DNA of 64,000 nucleotides from BQWY01 sp046351095 (GTDB lineage Bacteria; Nitrospirota; Nitrospiria; Nitrospirales; Nitrospiraceae): positions 1,054,001 to 1,118,000 of the forward strand of contig JAXLZC010000001.1 in the NCBI GenBank assembly GCA_046351095.1, read 5' to 3'. Below the pieces are notes generated by a model. That model was given only the letters and a program-made list of their open reading frames with translations, searched no databases and had not been told where the DNA came from. The translations under genes and the position numbers were made by a program. This document shows positions 1-7,994 of the stretch, piece after piece. Each line of letters starts with the position of its first letter. Within the stretch, counting starts at the first letter, position 1.

Positions 1-1
1 C

Positions 2-925
2 GCCTATAACGGCATGCAGGTGGATCCGGAATCGCAGATCGTCGTGTCGGCCGGCGCCACCGGCGCGTTCCACGCCGCCTGTTTGGCACTGTTGAATCCC
101 GGCGACGAAATCATTTTGTTCGAGCCCTACTACGGGTACCACGTCCATGCCATCGCATCCGTCGATGCGCGTGTCGTCACGGTGCCGCTGTCCGTACCCG
201 ATTGGGGCCTGGACCTCACGGCGCTGGAACGCGCCATCACGCCTCGCACAAAAGCGATTCTGGTCAACACACCCGGCAATCCATCGGGAAAAGTGTTTAC
301 GACACAGGAGCTGGACGCCATCGGTGCACTGGCGACGGCGCACGACCTGTGGGTCATCACCGACGAAATCTACGAATATTTTCTGTACGACGTCCGCCCG
401 CACGTCAGCCTCGCCGCGCGGCCCGGCATGGCGGAACGCACCATTACCATCGGTGGGTACTCGAAAACCTTCGCCATTACCGGCTGGCGGATCGGGCACG
501 CAGTCGCTTCGCCGCGATGGGCGCAAGCGATCGGCGCCATGAACGACCTGCTGTACGTCTGCGCGCCGGCACCGCTGCAGCACGCCGTCAGTGTCGGGAT
601 CGACCGATTGCCGACCTCGTTTTACGAAGGCCTGCGTGTGCAATATCAAACGAAGCGGGATCGGTTCTGTCGTGTGCTGCAGGAGATCGGCCTAACACCG
701 ATCGTGCCGCAAGGGGCCTACTACGTACTGGCCGACGTCCGCAGCGTGCCCGGCCGAACGGGGAAGGAACGGGCGCTACATCTACTCGAAAAAACCGGCG
801 TGGCAGGTGTCCCGGGCGAGGCGTTTTTCTCCGGCACCAGCGGCGCCGACTACCTGCGATTTTGTTATGCAAAGACGGACAAGGATCTCGACGCGGCTTG
901 CGAACGGCTGGCACGGCTCCGTTGA
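2..925 (+). CDS. Pyridoxal-phosphate aminotransferase, class I/II (5' end cut by window)
   Basis: Fold-type I aminotransferase that transfers an amino group between an amino acid and a 2-oxo acid. The reading frame is open to the left edge (A-Y-N-G precedes the first visible Met at 14), so the N-terminus lies outside the window. Visible signatures are the phosphate-binding glycine region (SAGATGAF), NTPGNPSGK, TDEIYEYF, and the Schiff-base lysine in GGYSKTF, about residue 151 from the visible Met. The C-terminal GAYYVLADV and YLRFCYAK are typical of the aspartate/alanine aminotransferase group. Substrate cannot be assigned from sequence. The gene is convergent with the next gene, 60 bp away. 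Confidence 0.93.
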   Translation, partial: AYNGMQVDPESQIVVSAGATGAFHAACLALLNPGDEIILFEPYYGYHVHAIASVDARVVTVPLSVPDWGLDLTALERAITPRTKAILVNTPGNPSGKVFTTQELDAIGALATAHDLWVITDEIYEYFLYDVRPHVSLAARPGMAERTITIGGYSKTFAITGWRIGHAVASPRWAQAIGAMNDLLYVCAPAPLQHAVSVGIDRLPTSFYEGLRVQYQTKRDRFCRVLQEIGLTPIVPQGAYYVLADVRSVPGRTGKERALHLLEKTGVAGVPGEAFFSGTSGADYLRFCYAKTDKDLDAACERLARLR

Positions 926-985
926 CAGGAATGTGGGCTGGACGAAGTACGAAGAAGCAACTCGTCTACGAAGAAAGAAACGTTC

Positions 986-1648
986 CTACGGAATGCGACG
1001 TAGATAACACTGGTCTTGGAGTGTGCCCTGCCCGTGCGGTTTCCCGATGACGATCCAGGCGTAGGGCGGCGCGGTCAACGCCGTCGACGCCCGCCCCTGT
1101 ACCACCACCACATCCGTGAGAAACCGTTCGCGTAAGTCGACCGGCCCATCGTCTGGCGGCAAGTGCGTCAGGCGGTAGGTGCCACCGGTCCGCTCGAACT
1201 TTTCCAACGTCGCATGCAGCGGCGAAAGATCCTGCCAGGTTGCGCGACTGAGCACGTCGCTGCGCCCCGCAAAAAAATACAGACTCTCGCTCGGCGTGCC
1301 CTTCATACAGAACCGCGAGCGCACCACCAACATCGGCATGCCGCCGGGCTGCCAGGCTGCCTCTGCCTGCTCAAATTTTGCGCAAGGCCCCGGTGGTGGC
1401 CCCTCGCCCGCAATGGTCGCACCCTTCCAGGCAACGGACGCGACGCCGGCCCCCTTAAAGCGCAGCGTCCCTTCGCGCAAGGCCGCCTCGTCTACGGATT
1501 CCGCAATCGGCTCGCACAACTCGTCGTTCGCCGAATAGACCACTTGCCAGGTATTGGACGACCGCGCATCTTCTGCCACCCAGAGCGGAGCGGAGACGAT
1601 CGCGCAGATCGTCAGCATCCGTCTTGTGATGGTGAGAAGCGTCGCCAT
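986..1648 (-). CDS. Secreted hypothetical protein
   Basis: I do not recognise a family. The chosen ATG at 1648 gives an N-terminal hydrophobic stretch (LLTITRRMLTICAIVSAPLWV) that looks like a signal peptide, so an exported protein of about 220 residues is likely. An in-frame start 84 bp upstream would add an arginine-rich stretch that overlaps the upstream gene's 3' end and is less plausible. The mature part has several Cys residues (LCEPI, GPCAKF, FCMKG, QCYLRR) that could form disulfides. It lies just downstream of the TM2-like membrane protein on the same strand (28 bp gap), so co-transcription is likely. Confidence 0.65.
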   Translation of the reverse strand: MATLLTITRRMLTICAIVSAPLWVAEDARSSNTWQVVYSANDELCEPIAESVDEAALREGTLRFKGAGVASVAWKGATIAGEGPPPGPCAKFEQAEAAWQPGGMPMLVVRSRFCMKGTPSESLYFFAGRSDVLSRATWQDLSPLHATLEKFERTGGTYRLTHLPPDDGPVDLRERFLTDVVVVQGRASTALTAPPYAWIVIGKPHGQGTLQDQCYLRRIP

Positions 1649-1676
1649 AGGAAACTGAACTGAATCGATTCGACGA

Positions 1677-2174
1677 TTATTCGAAGTAAAGCGGGCGCGG
1701 ACCTGTACGGACGCCCGCCGCAGCCGCAGCACGAACCGGACGATCGACCGGCGGCCGAAATTCGTCGGCGCGATTCACTAAGGCCATGATGATATGGTCT
1801 TCGATGCGCTCGTTGCACAAATCGACTTGCCGATGCAGGCTGAACATATCGACGACCATACCAAAGAGAAACAGGAGCCCAGCGACAAATCCCACCGCGC
1901 GTGTCGCCGTGATGTAGGGTTCTTCCAGCGCAAACGGCGCCCACAGATGTTGCACCGCCGCGGCCGCCGCCACGAGCACACAGAACAAATACAGCGCGCC
2001 CTTCCACCGGCGCCCCAAATACTGTTGATGCACACCCGCCCAGCCAAGTAGCCCCCAGAGCGTGTAGGCGGTCAGCGTGTGCCGCCCAAGCCGATACATC
2101 TCACTGTGGAGCACATCGAACTGCGTCGGGCCCAACTGCATTTTGATCACGGCTAGATGCGAGTGGTACTGCAT
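1677..2174 (-). CDS. TM2-domain-like membrane protein
   Basis: Predicted inner-membrane protein of about 165 residues with two to three hydrophobic segments: TAYTLWGLLGWAGVHQQYLG, GALYLFCVLVAAAAAVQHLW and AVGFVAGLLFLFGMVVDMF. The segment W-G-x-x-G-x-x-G-x-H-x-x-Y-L-G-R followed by a second helix and an acidic D-M-F resembles the TM2 domain. The ATG at 2174 (MQYHSHL) is preferred to the upstream in-frame start. Function is unknown. Confidence 0.6.
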   Translation of the reverse strand: MQYHSHLAVIKMQLGPTQFDVLHSEMYRLGRHTLTAYTLWGLLGWAGVHQQYLGRRWKGALYLFCVLVAAAAAVQHLWAPFALEEPYITATRAVGFVAGLLFLFGMVVDMFSLHRQVDLCNERIEDHIIMALVNRADEFRPPVDRPVRAAAAAGVRTGPRPLYFE

Positions 2175-2286
2175 GGCATCTCCTTGAGGCTGTCGCACAC
2201 GACAGGGCTGCGGGTGGTGACGGCAGCCGCTTCACATCTATCACAGCTGCAGGTTGAAAACCCAGCACGACGACCGATCGCCGTCG

Positions 2287-3471
2287 TCAGTCGTCGTCAT
2301 CGTTTTCGAGCGACGGTTGAAACAGATAGACGCCGTACACACAGGCGAACAGCAGATATGCGCCGCCCCAGCAGAGTCCTGCCAGCGTGAGCGCTATCAG
2401 GCGATTGCCGAGCAGCGTTGCATCGACCGTCGGTGCGACCAGACGCAACGCCGCACCGACATTCACCAGCAGATACATGACGACCGTCGTCGCCCCCACC
2501 ACCTTCGGACGCCCCGTGTGACCGAGCGTCGCGCGTGTCATGATTGCAAACGTCATCGCGCCGATGGCTCCGGCTGTCACCGCATGGACGGCCGTCGCCG
2601 GAGCGATTCCCCATCCGGCGGCGGCGCAGCCGATCAACGCTAACCCGATAACGACCCACGCGTACCCGACATGAAGGATGAACACGAGCGGCTCGCGATA
2701 GGTCGGCCATCCGCGCCAACCGACGAGCCGCGCAGCATGAATTCCTGCAGCGGCGACACACAACAGCCCCGTGATGAGCGACTCGGGGATAGCGATCCAC
2801 GCAGCGCCCGCAAGCCCAAGACTGCCGAATGCCGACTGTTCGACAAACCCTCGCACGACCGGCGGCGCACCGGCGCGCGTACGCCCGATAAATTCGCGTG
2901 TGAATAACGGCGCTAGGCGTCCGCCGATCAACGCCAGCAATCCCAACACGAGCACGACCGCCGCCCGCTCCGCCATATCGGTCGGCAGGCTTCGTACAGC
3001 CTGCACGTGAAACCACATATTCGTCAGTGCGTAGGCCGTCACGAGCCAGCCGACCGGCACTTGCCCCCAGGCCACACCGAGCGCCAATTCGCGCCACAGC
3101 ACCGCGGCAAAGCAGATCAAGAATCCGGCATCGACGATGGCACCGAACCACGGCACAGCTCCCGCACCGAACAGCGCCACACGCCCAGCACACCACAGGG
3201 CCGCCAGTGCCCCCAACAGCGGGCCGTGCACTGCTGGGCGACCGGTCCAATTGGGAACGGCCGTCAGCAAAAACCCTGCCATGGCTGCAGGGAAAAACCC
3301 GAATAACATTTCATGGACGTGCCACTCGCGCCCCGGATACAGAAAGGCCGTTGGGAGCCACCCGGCAAGCGTCGCAAGCCAGAGGGGAATCGCGAGCCCC
3401 GCGGTCAGTGCCGCACCAAAAAAAAAGGGTCGAAATCCGTAGGACCAAAATGGATGGGAGAAGACAGGCAT
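2287..3471 (-). CDS. nnrS: NnrS family membrane protein
   Basis: Integral membrane protein of 394 residues with about 12 hydrophobic segments, as in NnrS, a haem- and copper-containing protein linked to nitric oxide tolerance and denitrification. Family marks visible here are the N-terminal HPFWSYGFRPFFFGAAL, WHVHEMLFGF, the GFLLTAVPNWTGRPA motif, LALIGGRLAPLFTR, and the C-terminal AITFAIMTRATLGHTGRP-type motif (here AMTFAIMTRATLGHTGR). The in-frame sequence upstream of the ATG at 3471 has no membrane character and overlaps the downstream part of the Lon-like gene. In a nitrite oxidiser, a role in handling NO or other nitrogen oxides is plausible but inferred. Confidence 0.88.
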   Translation of the reverse strand: MPVFSHPFWSYGFRPFFFGAALTAGLAIPLWLATLAGWLPTAFLYPGREWHVHEMLFGFFPAAMAGFLLTAVPNWTGRPAVHGPLLGALAALWCAGRVALFGAGAVPWFGAIVDAGFLICFAAVLWRELALGVAWGQVPVGWLVTAYALTNMWFHVQAVRSLPTDMAERAAVVLVLGLLALIGGRLAPLFTREFIGRTRAGAPPVVRGFVEQSAFGSLGLAGAAWIAIPESLITGLLCVAAAGIHAARLVGWRGWPTYREPLVFILHVGYAWVVIGLALIGCAAAGWGIAPATAVHAVTAGAIGAMTFAIMTRATLGHTGRPKVVGATTVVMYLLVNVGAALRLVAPTVDATLLGNRLIALTLAGLCWGGAYLLFACVYGVYLFQPSLENDDDD

Positions 3472-3596
3472 GGAGAGTCGAGGCGCGACGCGAGCACGCG
3501 TCACCACACATACCCTGTCGCGGGCGGACGAATCAACGTGTGGGGGAAGTCGGTGTGTTGAAGCGGATGCTGTGGGGGCAAACGAAACGTGAGGAG

Positions 3597-4556
3597 TTAC
3601 TGCAGCAACCGCAGTGGCTGACCGGTGACAATCGTATAGGCGTCGGCCAAGAATTCGACTTCCGAAATATGGACGCCGTAGCGCCAGGCCATTTCCTGCA
3701 TCACCGGCGTCTGCTGGTTCATCGGGATGATCATCTCGCCGTTGCGGATCGCATGGATGCAGGCGTCCATCTTGGCCTCGGCGCCGCCGATTCGCCCCAC
3801 CCGCAAGCCCGGCTCGATGGTTCCCGTCATACACACATTCTCGCGCAGCGAATCTTCGAGCAAGATCGACGCGACGGCGATCGTCCAGATGGCGCCGGCG
3901 CTCGGCCCTCCGGCGCGGACATCGCTGTGCAACGTCAGCCCATTCGGCATCGTCAGCCGCCCACGGATATACCGCGGGTCGTAGCCCACGGCGCCGGCAG
4001 CCATCACCACGGCCTGCCGAAACGCGCTGCGTGCGCTGTCTTGAAGATGTCGGTCCGATTCGATCAACGGTCCATTGCCGGCGGGAAGATAACTGAGCGT
4101 AATGGCAATTTCATGAACGGCACCACCCTCAGGCTGGCTCCAGCGACTCGTCGCCGGTCCCGTGTAATCGGGGTGCACGGCCAGCGAAAGAACCTGCCGC
4201 GTCGCTGCAGGAAACGGCCGATGTTGTACGGTTCGCGTTCCGATGGAGGCCTGAAGCGATTGCGCAGTCGGCGGATCAGCCCTCCGCTGTGCACTGCGGC
4301 TGGGACTACGATTGTCTTGCGTCGGGACGATCGGCGTGCACCCGGAATGGGGCGTGTCGGTCAGCGTGATCTCGCCGGAAGGCTGCCGACAGAACCATTG
4401 CTCCGGGGTGGTTGTGTCGGATGTCGGCTCGGCACTCGCAAGAGCACTATGGATGCAGATGACCGCGGATACCGCCACAACATACCCTGCGGCGACAACA
4501 GCAGCTCGCCGCCGTGGCCGACGCGCAACAGGCCTGGTGCCGGAGGACTGGATCAT
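3597..4556 (-). CDS. Membrane-anchored Lon-type (S16) protease domain protein
   Basis: The C-terminal half (about residues 125-319) has the Lon proteolytic fold signature: RAGGPSAGA with Ser219 as nucleophile, and RIGGAEAKMDA with Lys262 as general base. Their spacing of 43 residues equals that of the dyad in E. coli Lon (679/722). There is no AAA+ ATPase domain. An N-terminal hydrophobic segment (AAVVAAGYVVAVSAVICIH) follows a run of arginines, so the protease domain is probably outside the cytoplasm. Residues 52-75 (QWFCRQPSGEITLTDTPHSG) resemble a DUF4124-type module. Family assignment to the peptidase domain is firm; substrate is unknown. Confidence 0.8.
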   Translation of the reverse strand: MIQSSGTRPVARRPRRRAAVVAAGYVVAVSAVICIHSALASAEPTSDTTTPEQWFCRQPSGEITLTDTPHSGCTPIVPTQDNRSPSRSAQRRADPPTAQSLQASIGTRTVQHRPFPAATRQVLSLAVHPDYTGPATSRWSQPEGGAVHEIAITLSYLPAGNGPLIESDRHLQDSARSAFRQAVVMAAGAVGYDPRYIRGRLTMPNGLTLHSDVRAGGPSAGAIWTIAVASILLEDSLRENVCMTGTIEPGLRVGRIGGAEAKMDACIHAIRNGEMIIPMNQQTPVMQEMAWRYGVHISEVEFLADAYTIVTGQPLRLLQ

Positions 4557-4567
4557 GACCGCAGAGG

Positions 4568-5041
4568 TCAGTGCGAACGGTCGAAGCTGATATGCGGCGT
4601 GCTGTTGGGATCGCGAATGATACGCGTCACCAACGCACTGATGCCGAGCCCACGGCCGGTGATGGTTCGCATGTTGGAGGGTGCGGCATCCATCGTCGCT
4701 TCAAGCGTGACCGACTCGCCGGGCGCCAACCGCCACTCGCTATCGTCCCCGCTTTTGCACGCTACGACGGTGCGAACAGGAATCTGACCGGTCTCGTCGT
4801 TCAACGTAAATTGCTGCCCACAGAGCGGCTGCCCCCAAGCATTCATCCCGCGCATTTCGCCCGGATGTTCCACCACGCCATGCAACACCACCGCTTGCCG
4901 ATGGTAGGCGCTGGGATTGAGCAAGATGTCCTTGATCGGCATGGTCTGCTGCGCCACAGCGGCGCCGCCGACGGCGCTCATCGCCACGAGCGCGAAGGCC
5001 GCGATACAAACGTTCCCGCTGATGTCGGACATCTTGGCCAT
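4568..5041 (-). CDS. Secreted hypothetical protein, OB-fold-like
   Basis: About 157 residues with a clear signal peptide (CIAAFALVAMSAVGGAAVA then QQTMP). The mature part (DILLNPSAYHRQAVVLHGVVEHP... LNDETGQIPV) resembles small periplasmic proteins with an OB-like beta barrel that carry a 'position/strength of binding' domain, but I cannot name a family firmly. The start at 5041 is supported by a GGGGAGG Shine-Dalgarno six bases upstream. It is also supported by a promoter whose -10 box covers the only earlier in-frame start. It lies 11 bp upstream of the Lon-like gene and is probably co-transcribed with it. Confidence 0.65.
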   Translation of the reverse strand: MAKMSDISGNVCIAAFALVAMSAVGGAAVAQQTMPIKDILLNPSAYHRQAVVLHGVVEHPGEMRGMNAWGQPLCGQQFTLNDETGQIPVRTVVACKSGDDSEWRLAPGESVTLEATMDAAPSNMRTITGRGLGISALVTRIIRDPNSTPHISFDRSH

Positions 5042-5079
5042 GGCCGCCTCCCCGCTGCCGGTGAATGTGGATCCATTCA

Positions 5080-5107
5080 ACTATAGCGCGACAGGCCAAA
5101 TTGTCAG
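5080..5107 (-). promoter_or_regulatory. Sigma70-type promoter for the secreted protein/Lon-like pair
   Basis: On the minus strand CTGACA (5107-5102) and TATAGT (5085-5080) are separated by 16 bases. The expected start near 5073 leaves a leader of about 32 bases to the ATG at 5041, with the Shine-Dalgarno inside it. It is divergent from the uracil-DNA glycosylase promoter about 100 bp away. Confidence 0.55.
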
Positions 5108-5202
5108 GGGCGGCTCAAGAGGGCGTTACCTCAACGAGTTACAGCCCTGTCGGCGGCCCTTGACGTTTGGCAAAACGTGGCTCACGCGAGCCCAGCGATG
5201 CG

Positions 5203-5231
5203 TTGACATCCCCCTACTGGGTTTCTATGAT
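5203..5231 (+). promoter_or_regulatory. Near-consensus sigma70 promoter of the uracil-DNA glycosylase gene
   Basis: TTGACA at 5203-5208 and TATGAT at 5226-5231 with an ideal 17-base spacer. The ATG is at 5241, only nine bases after the -10 box, so the transcript would have a leader of zero to about three bases. There is no Shine-Dalgarno before the ATG. Confidence 0.75.
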
Positions 5232-5240
5232 CCCGCCACT

Positions 5241-5903
5241 ATGACGACGCGTTCGCTCGAACAACTCCGCGATTCGTTACACGACTGCCGTCGCTGCAAA
5301 CTGGCGACATTAGGACGCTCGCAAGTGGTCTTCGGCGTGGGGAATCCGCAGGCCTCCATCATGTTCGTCGGCGAAGCGCCGGGATTTCACGAAGATCAGA
5401 AAGGCGAGCCCTTCGTCGGCGCGGCGGGCAAACTACTGAACGATCTCTTGGCATCGGCGGGCTTGTCGCGTTCGGATATTTACATCGCCAACGTCATCAA
5501 ATGCCGACCACCGAATAACCGCGATCCGGAGCCGGATGAAGTCGACACCTGTAAGCCGTTTTTGCTGGAGCAGATCGCGCTGATCAAACCGACTCTGGTC
5601 TGCACGTTAGGCAATTGGGCGACGCAGACGCTTTTAGAACGGAAGGTCGGCATTTCCAAGGTCCGCGCACAACCATTTCCGTTGAAACACTTTGTGCTAT
5701 TTCCGCTGTTTCATCCGGCGGCGGCGCTGCATCAAGGCAACCTATTGCCGACGCTGCGTGAGGACTTCGGCAAGTTGAAGGCGTATCTCGAACAGTCTCG
5801 AGCGGAGGCCGCAAAACAAGCAGCCGCTGCAGCCGTTGCGCAGGCAAAAGCCGGCGCTCAGCCGGAGGCGCAGACCCCGGCCACACAGATGAGTTTGTTT
5901 TGA
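5241..5903 (+). CDS. Uracil-DNA glycosylase, family 4 (Fe-S type)
   Basis: Removes uracil from DNA after cytosine deamination, starting base excision repair. The 220-residue protein has the four iron-sulfur ligands of family 4: Cys16, Cys19 (CRRC), Cys88 and Cys104 in KCRPPNNRDPEP...C. It also has motif 1 GEAPGFHEDQKGEPFVG, FVGAAGKLL, and the motif HPAA near the end. The C-terminus is an Ala/Gln-rich tail ending QMSLF, which resembles a beta-clamp-binding peptide (Q-x-x-L-F) and would link the enzyme to the replication fork; this last point is inference. The start at 5241 is set by the promoter immediately upstream. Confidence 0.93.
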   Translation: MTTRSLEQLRDSLHDCRRCKLATLGRSQVVFGVGNPQASIMFVGEAPGFHEDQKGEPFVGAAGKLLNDLLASAGLSRSDIYIANVIKCRPPNNRDPEPDEVDTCKPFLLEQIALIKPTLVCTLGNWATQTLLERKVGISKVRAQPFPLKHFVLFPLFHPAAALHQGNLLPTLREDFGKLKAYLEQSRAEAAKQAAAAAVAQAKAGAQPEAQTPATQMSLF

Positions 5904-6035
5904 GTGCCGAGAAAAAATACTCGCGGAGAATCGAACAGCGGAGACGCGGGCAGAAATCGAAACCTGTGCTGTCGCGGTCAGGATCCGTCCCGCGCCACGA
6001 CAGCATCGAAGAACCAGAGACGTTCGTTACAGCGT

Positions 6036-6530
6036 CTAATTTTTCCCTGCCGCCTTGGACGCAGCGCCGTCGGTCGTAGCAGCCGCGGCCACGGCTTCGT
6101 CGCCGCCGTCCGCCGCACCGCCCGCTTCGTCCGTGCCCTCAACCACCTCATCCTCCGGACGGTCGAACCAGGCCACAAGCATATCGTCCCACCACGCTTC
6201 CGTAACGTCTTCGCCGGGGTCCGTTCCTAAATACGCGACATCATCCGCGGTAAGCGCCGGAGCCACATCCGTCGGCGTTTGTTTGATCCGGTCAAAGACT
6301 TGCTTGGTGGCAAAACCGCCGACGATCCAGGTATCGGGATCCGCACGACGCGACTTGTATGCCTTGAGGTGCTGTTTCAGAAAAAGAAAAATCGCCTGCT
6401 GCTTCTCGTCCTCCACGCCGCTTTGCGGCAAACTCAGCGTCTTCTCCAGCTTCTTGCGCCAGCGCCAATCGTTGTACCGCGCGCTCAAGAGCTGCAACAT
6501 CTTCCGCCCGTCGTCCGCATTCAACGCCAT
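6036..6530 (-). CDS. Hypothetical cytoplasmic protein
   Basis: 164 residues, family not recognised. The first 120 residues look globular, with aromatic and charged residues (ARYNDWRWRKKLEKTL, WIVGGFATKQVFDRI, EAWWDDMLVAWFDRP). The last 35 are an Ala/Gly/Asp-rich tail. There is no signal peptide or membrane segment. It starts 10 bp after the stop codon of the TldE/PmbA gene on the same strand and is likely part of the same transcript. Confidence 0.7.
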   Translation of the reverse strand: MALNADDGRKMLQLLSARYNDWRWRKKLEKTLSLPQSGVEDEKQQAIFLFLKQHLKAYKSRRADPDTWIVGGFATKQVFDRIKQTPTDVAPALTADDVAYLGTDPGEDVTEAWWDDMLVAWFDRPEDEVVEGTDEAGGAADGGDEAVAAAATTDGAASKAAGKN

Positions 6531-6540
6531 GTCATCACCT

Positions 6541-7908
6541 TTAGGTTCCGGCGACCATCATCTCGGCGATCTTTACGGTTGGGCTGGCAATCCGGCCTCG
6601 AAACTGTAAATCGCTGCCGATCATTTCTATCGACGCAAACATGTCCTTCAGATTTCCTGCGATCGTGATCTCTTCCACGGGGTAGGTTAATTCGCCGCGT
6701 TCGATCCAATACCCTGCCGCCCCGCGCGAGTAGTCGCCCGTCACCATATTGATGCCGAATCCCATCAACTGCGTGACGTACAAGCCATCCGGCACGGATG
6801 CGATGATTTGCTCGGGCGTCTTCGTGCCCGGGACAAGATAAAAATTAGTCGGGCTCACGCCTGGGCTGTCGCCCACGCTGCGCGCGGCGTTACCGGTCGA
6901 AGCCATCCCAAGCTTACGTCCCGAATAGGTATCGAGCAGATAACTGACCAAGCGACCGCGATCGACGATAAGATTTTTCCTCGTCGGCACACCGTCGCCG
7001 TCGAACGGCTTCGAGCCGAGCCCACCGACCATACGTCCGTCGTCGTAAATCGTGACGGTCTCAGGAGCCAGCTGTGTTCCCAAGCGACCGGCGAGAAACG
7101 ACGCGCCTTTGTAGAGCGCATACCCGGAGGCGGCGCTGCAGAGATTCGACAAGAGACTCCCCGCACATTCGCGATCGAACACAATCGGCACGGCCCGTGT
7201 CGGCCCCTTCCGCGCGCCCAATCGTCCCACGGCTCGTCGCGCCGCTTCCATCCCCACGGCTTCGGGAGTATCGAGTTTTGTATACCGGCGCTGCACGGCG
7301 TACCAGGAATCCCGTTGCATCGTGCCCGACTGCGGATCGCGCGCGACCGGCGCCACCGACAGGGAATAGCTGGACGCCTGGTATTCGCCGCAAAAGCCGC
7401 GGCTGTTGGCCAACACGACACGACCGGTGGACCAGTCCGCATCGGCACCTTCGGAATTCGTGACGCGTGGATCCGCCGACATGGCGGCCTGCTCGCAGGT
7501 CCGCGCCATCGCGATCTGTTGTTCGGTCGTCAACCGTGTGTCGTCGTACAGGTCGAGGTCCGGCAGCGCCGTCGCAAAGGCGTCTGCTTCCGGCAAGCCC
7601 GACACGGCGTCTTCCACAACGGCGCCGGCCAGCGCGCAGGTATCGGCCGCGAGTTGCGCCAACGACGCCGACGTAAAATCGGACGTCGCCGACACAGCCG
7701 ACCGTTTCCCCATAAACACACGCAACCCCAGCCGCTTTTCGCGTGCCTTCGTCAGACGGTCCACGGCGGACAACCGGACTTGCACCGACATGGTTTCGCC
7801 GTCGGCAACCATCACTTCGGCATCCGTCGCCCCATGTTTCTTCGCCTGCTCCAGCAGCGACAGCGCAACCGATTGGTAGGGAGACTGTGTGGTGAGCTGA
7901 TTCGCCAT
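6541..7908 (-). CDS. pmbA: TldE/PmbA-type subunit of the TldD/TldE protease
   Basis: 455 residues. TldE (PmbA) pairs with TldD to form a heteromeric metalloprotease that degrades or matures peptides, known from microcin B17 processing and CcdA turnover. Visible marks are the N-terminal GATDAEVMVADGE, the FDRECAGSLLSNLCSA region, TRKNLIVDRGRLVSYLLDTYSGRKLG, GNAARS, and the C-terminal GFGINMVTGDYSRGAAGYWIERGELTYPVEEITIAGNL. It has no HExxxH, as expected for the non-catalytic subunit. The tldD gene lies immediately upstream on the same strand. Confidence 0.92.
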   Translation of the reverse strand: MANQLTTQSPYQSVALSLLEQAKKHGATDAEVMVADGETMSVQVRLSAVDRLTKAREKRLGLRVFMGKRSAVSATSDFTSASLAQLAADTCALAGAVVEDAVSGLPEADAFATALPDLDLYDDTRLTTEQQIAMARTCEQAAMSADPRVTNSEGADADWSTGRVVLANSRGFCGEYQASSYSLSVAPVARDPQSGTMQRDSWYAVQRRYTKLDTPEAVGMEAARRAVGRLGARKGPTRAVPIVFDRECAGSLLSNLCSAASGYALYKGASFLAGRLGTQLAPETVTIYDDGRMVGGLGSKPFDGDGVPTRKNLIVDRGRLVSYLLDTYSGRKLGMASTGNAARSVGDSPGVSPTNFYLVPGTKTPEQIIASVPDGLYVTQLMGFGINMVTGDYSRGAAGYWIERGELTYPVEEITIAGNLKDMFASIEMIGSDLQFRGRIASPTVKIAEMMVAGT

Positions 7909-7994
7909 ATCGTGCGTGTCGTCCGATGTCTTTGGTTTTTGTCTTCGGCTTTCGCCTGACTTCTTCCCTCTACCGTCTCACGAGCAAGCGCACC

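Noticed and set aside
3027..4787. A 586-codon plus-strand frame
   Set aside because: It is antisense to nnrS and the Lon-like gene, and is rich in Arg, His and Pro as expected for a shadow frame.
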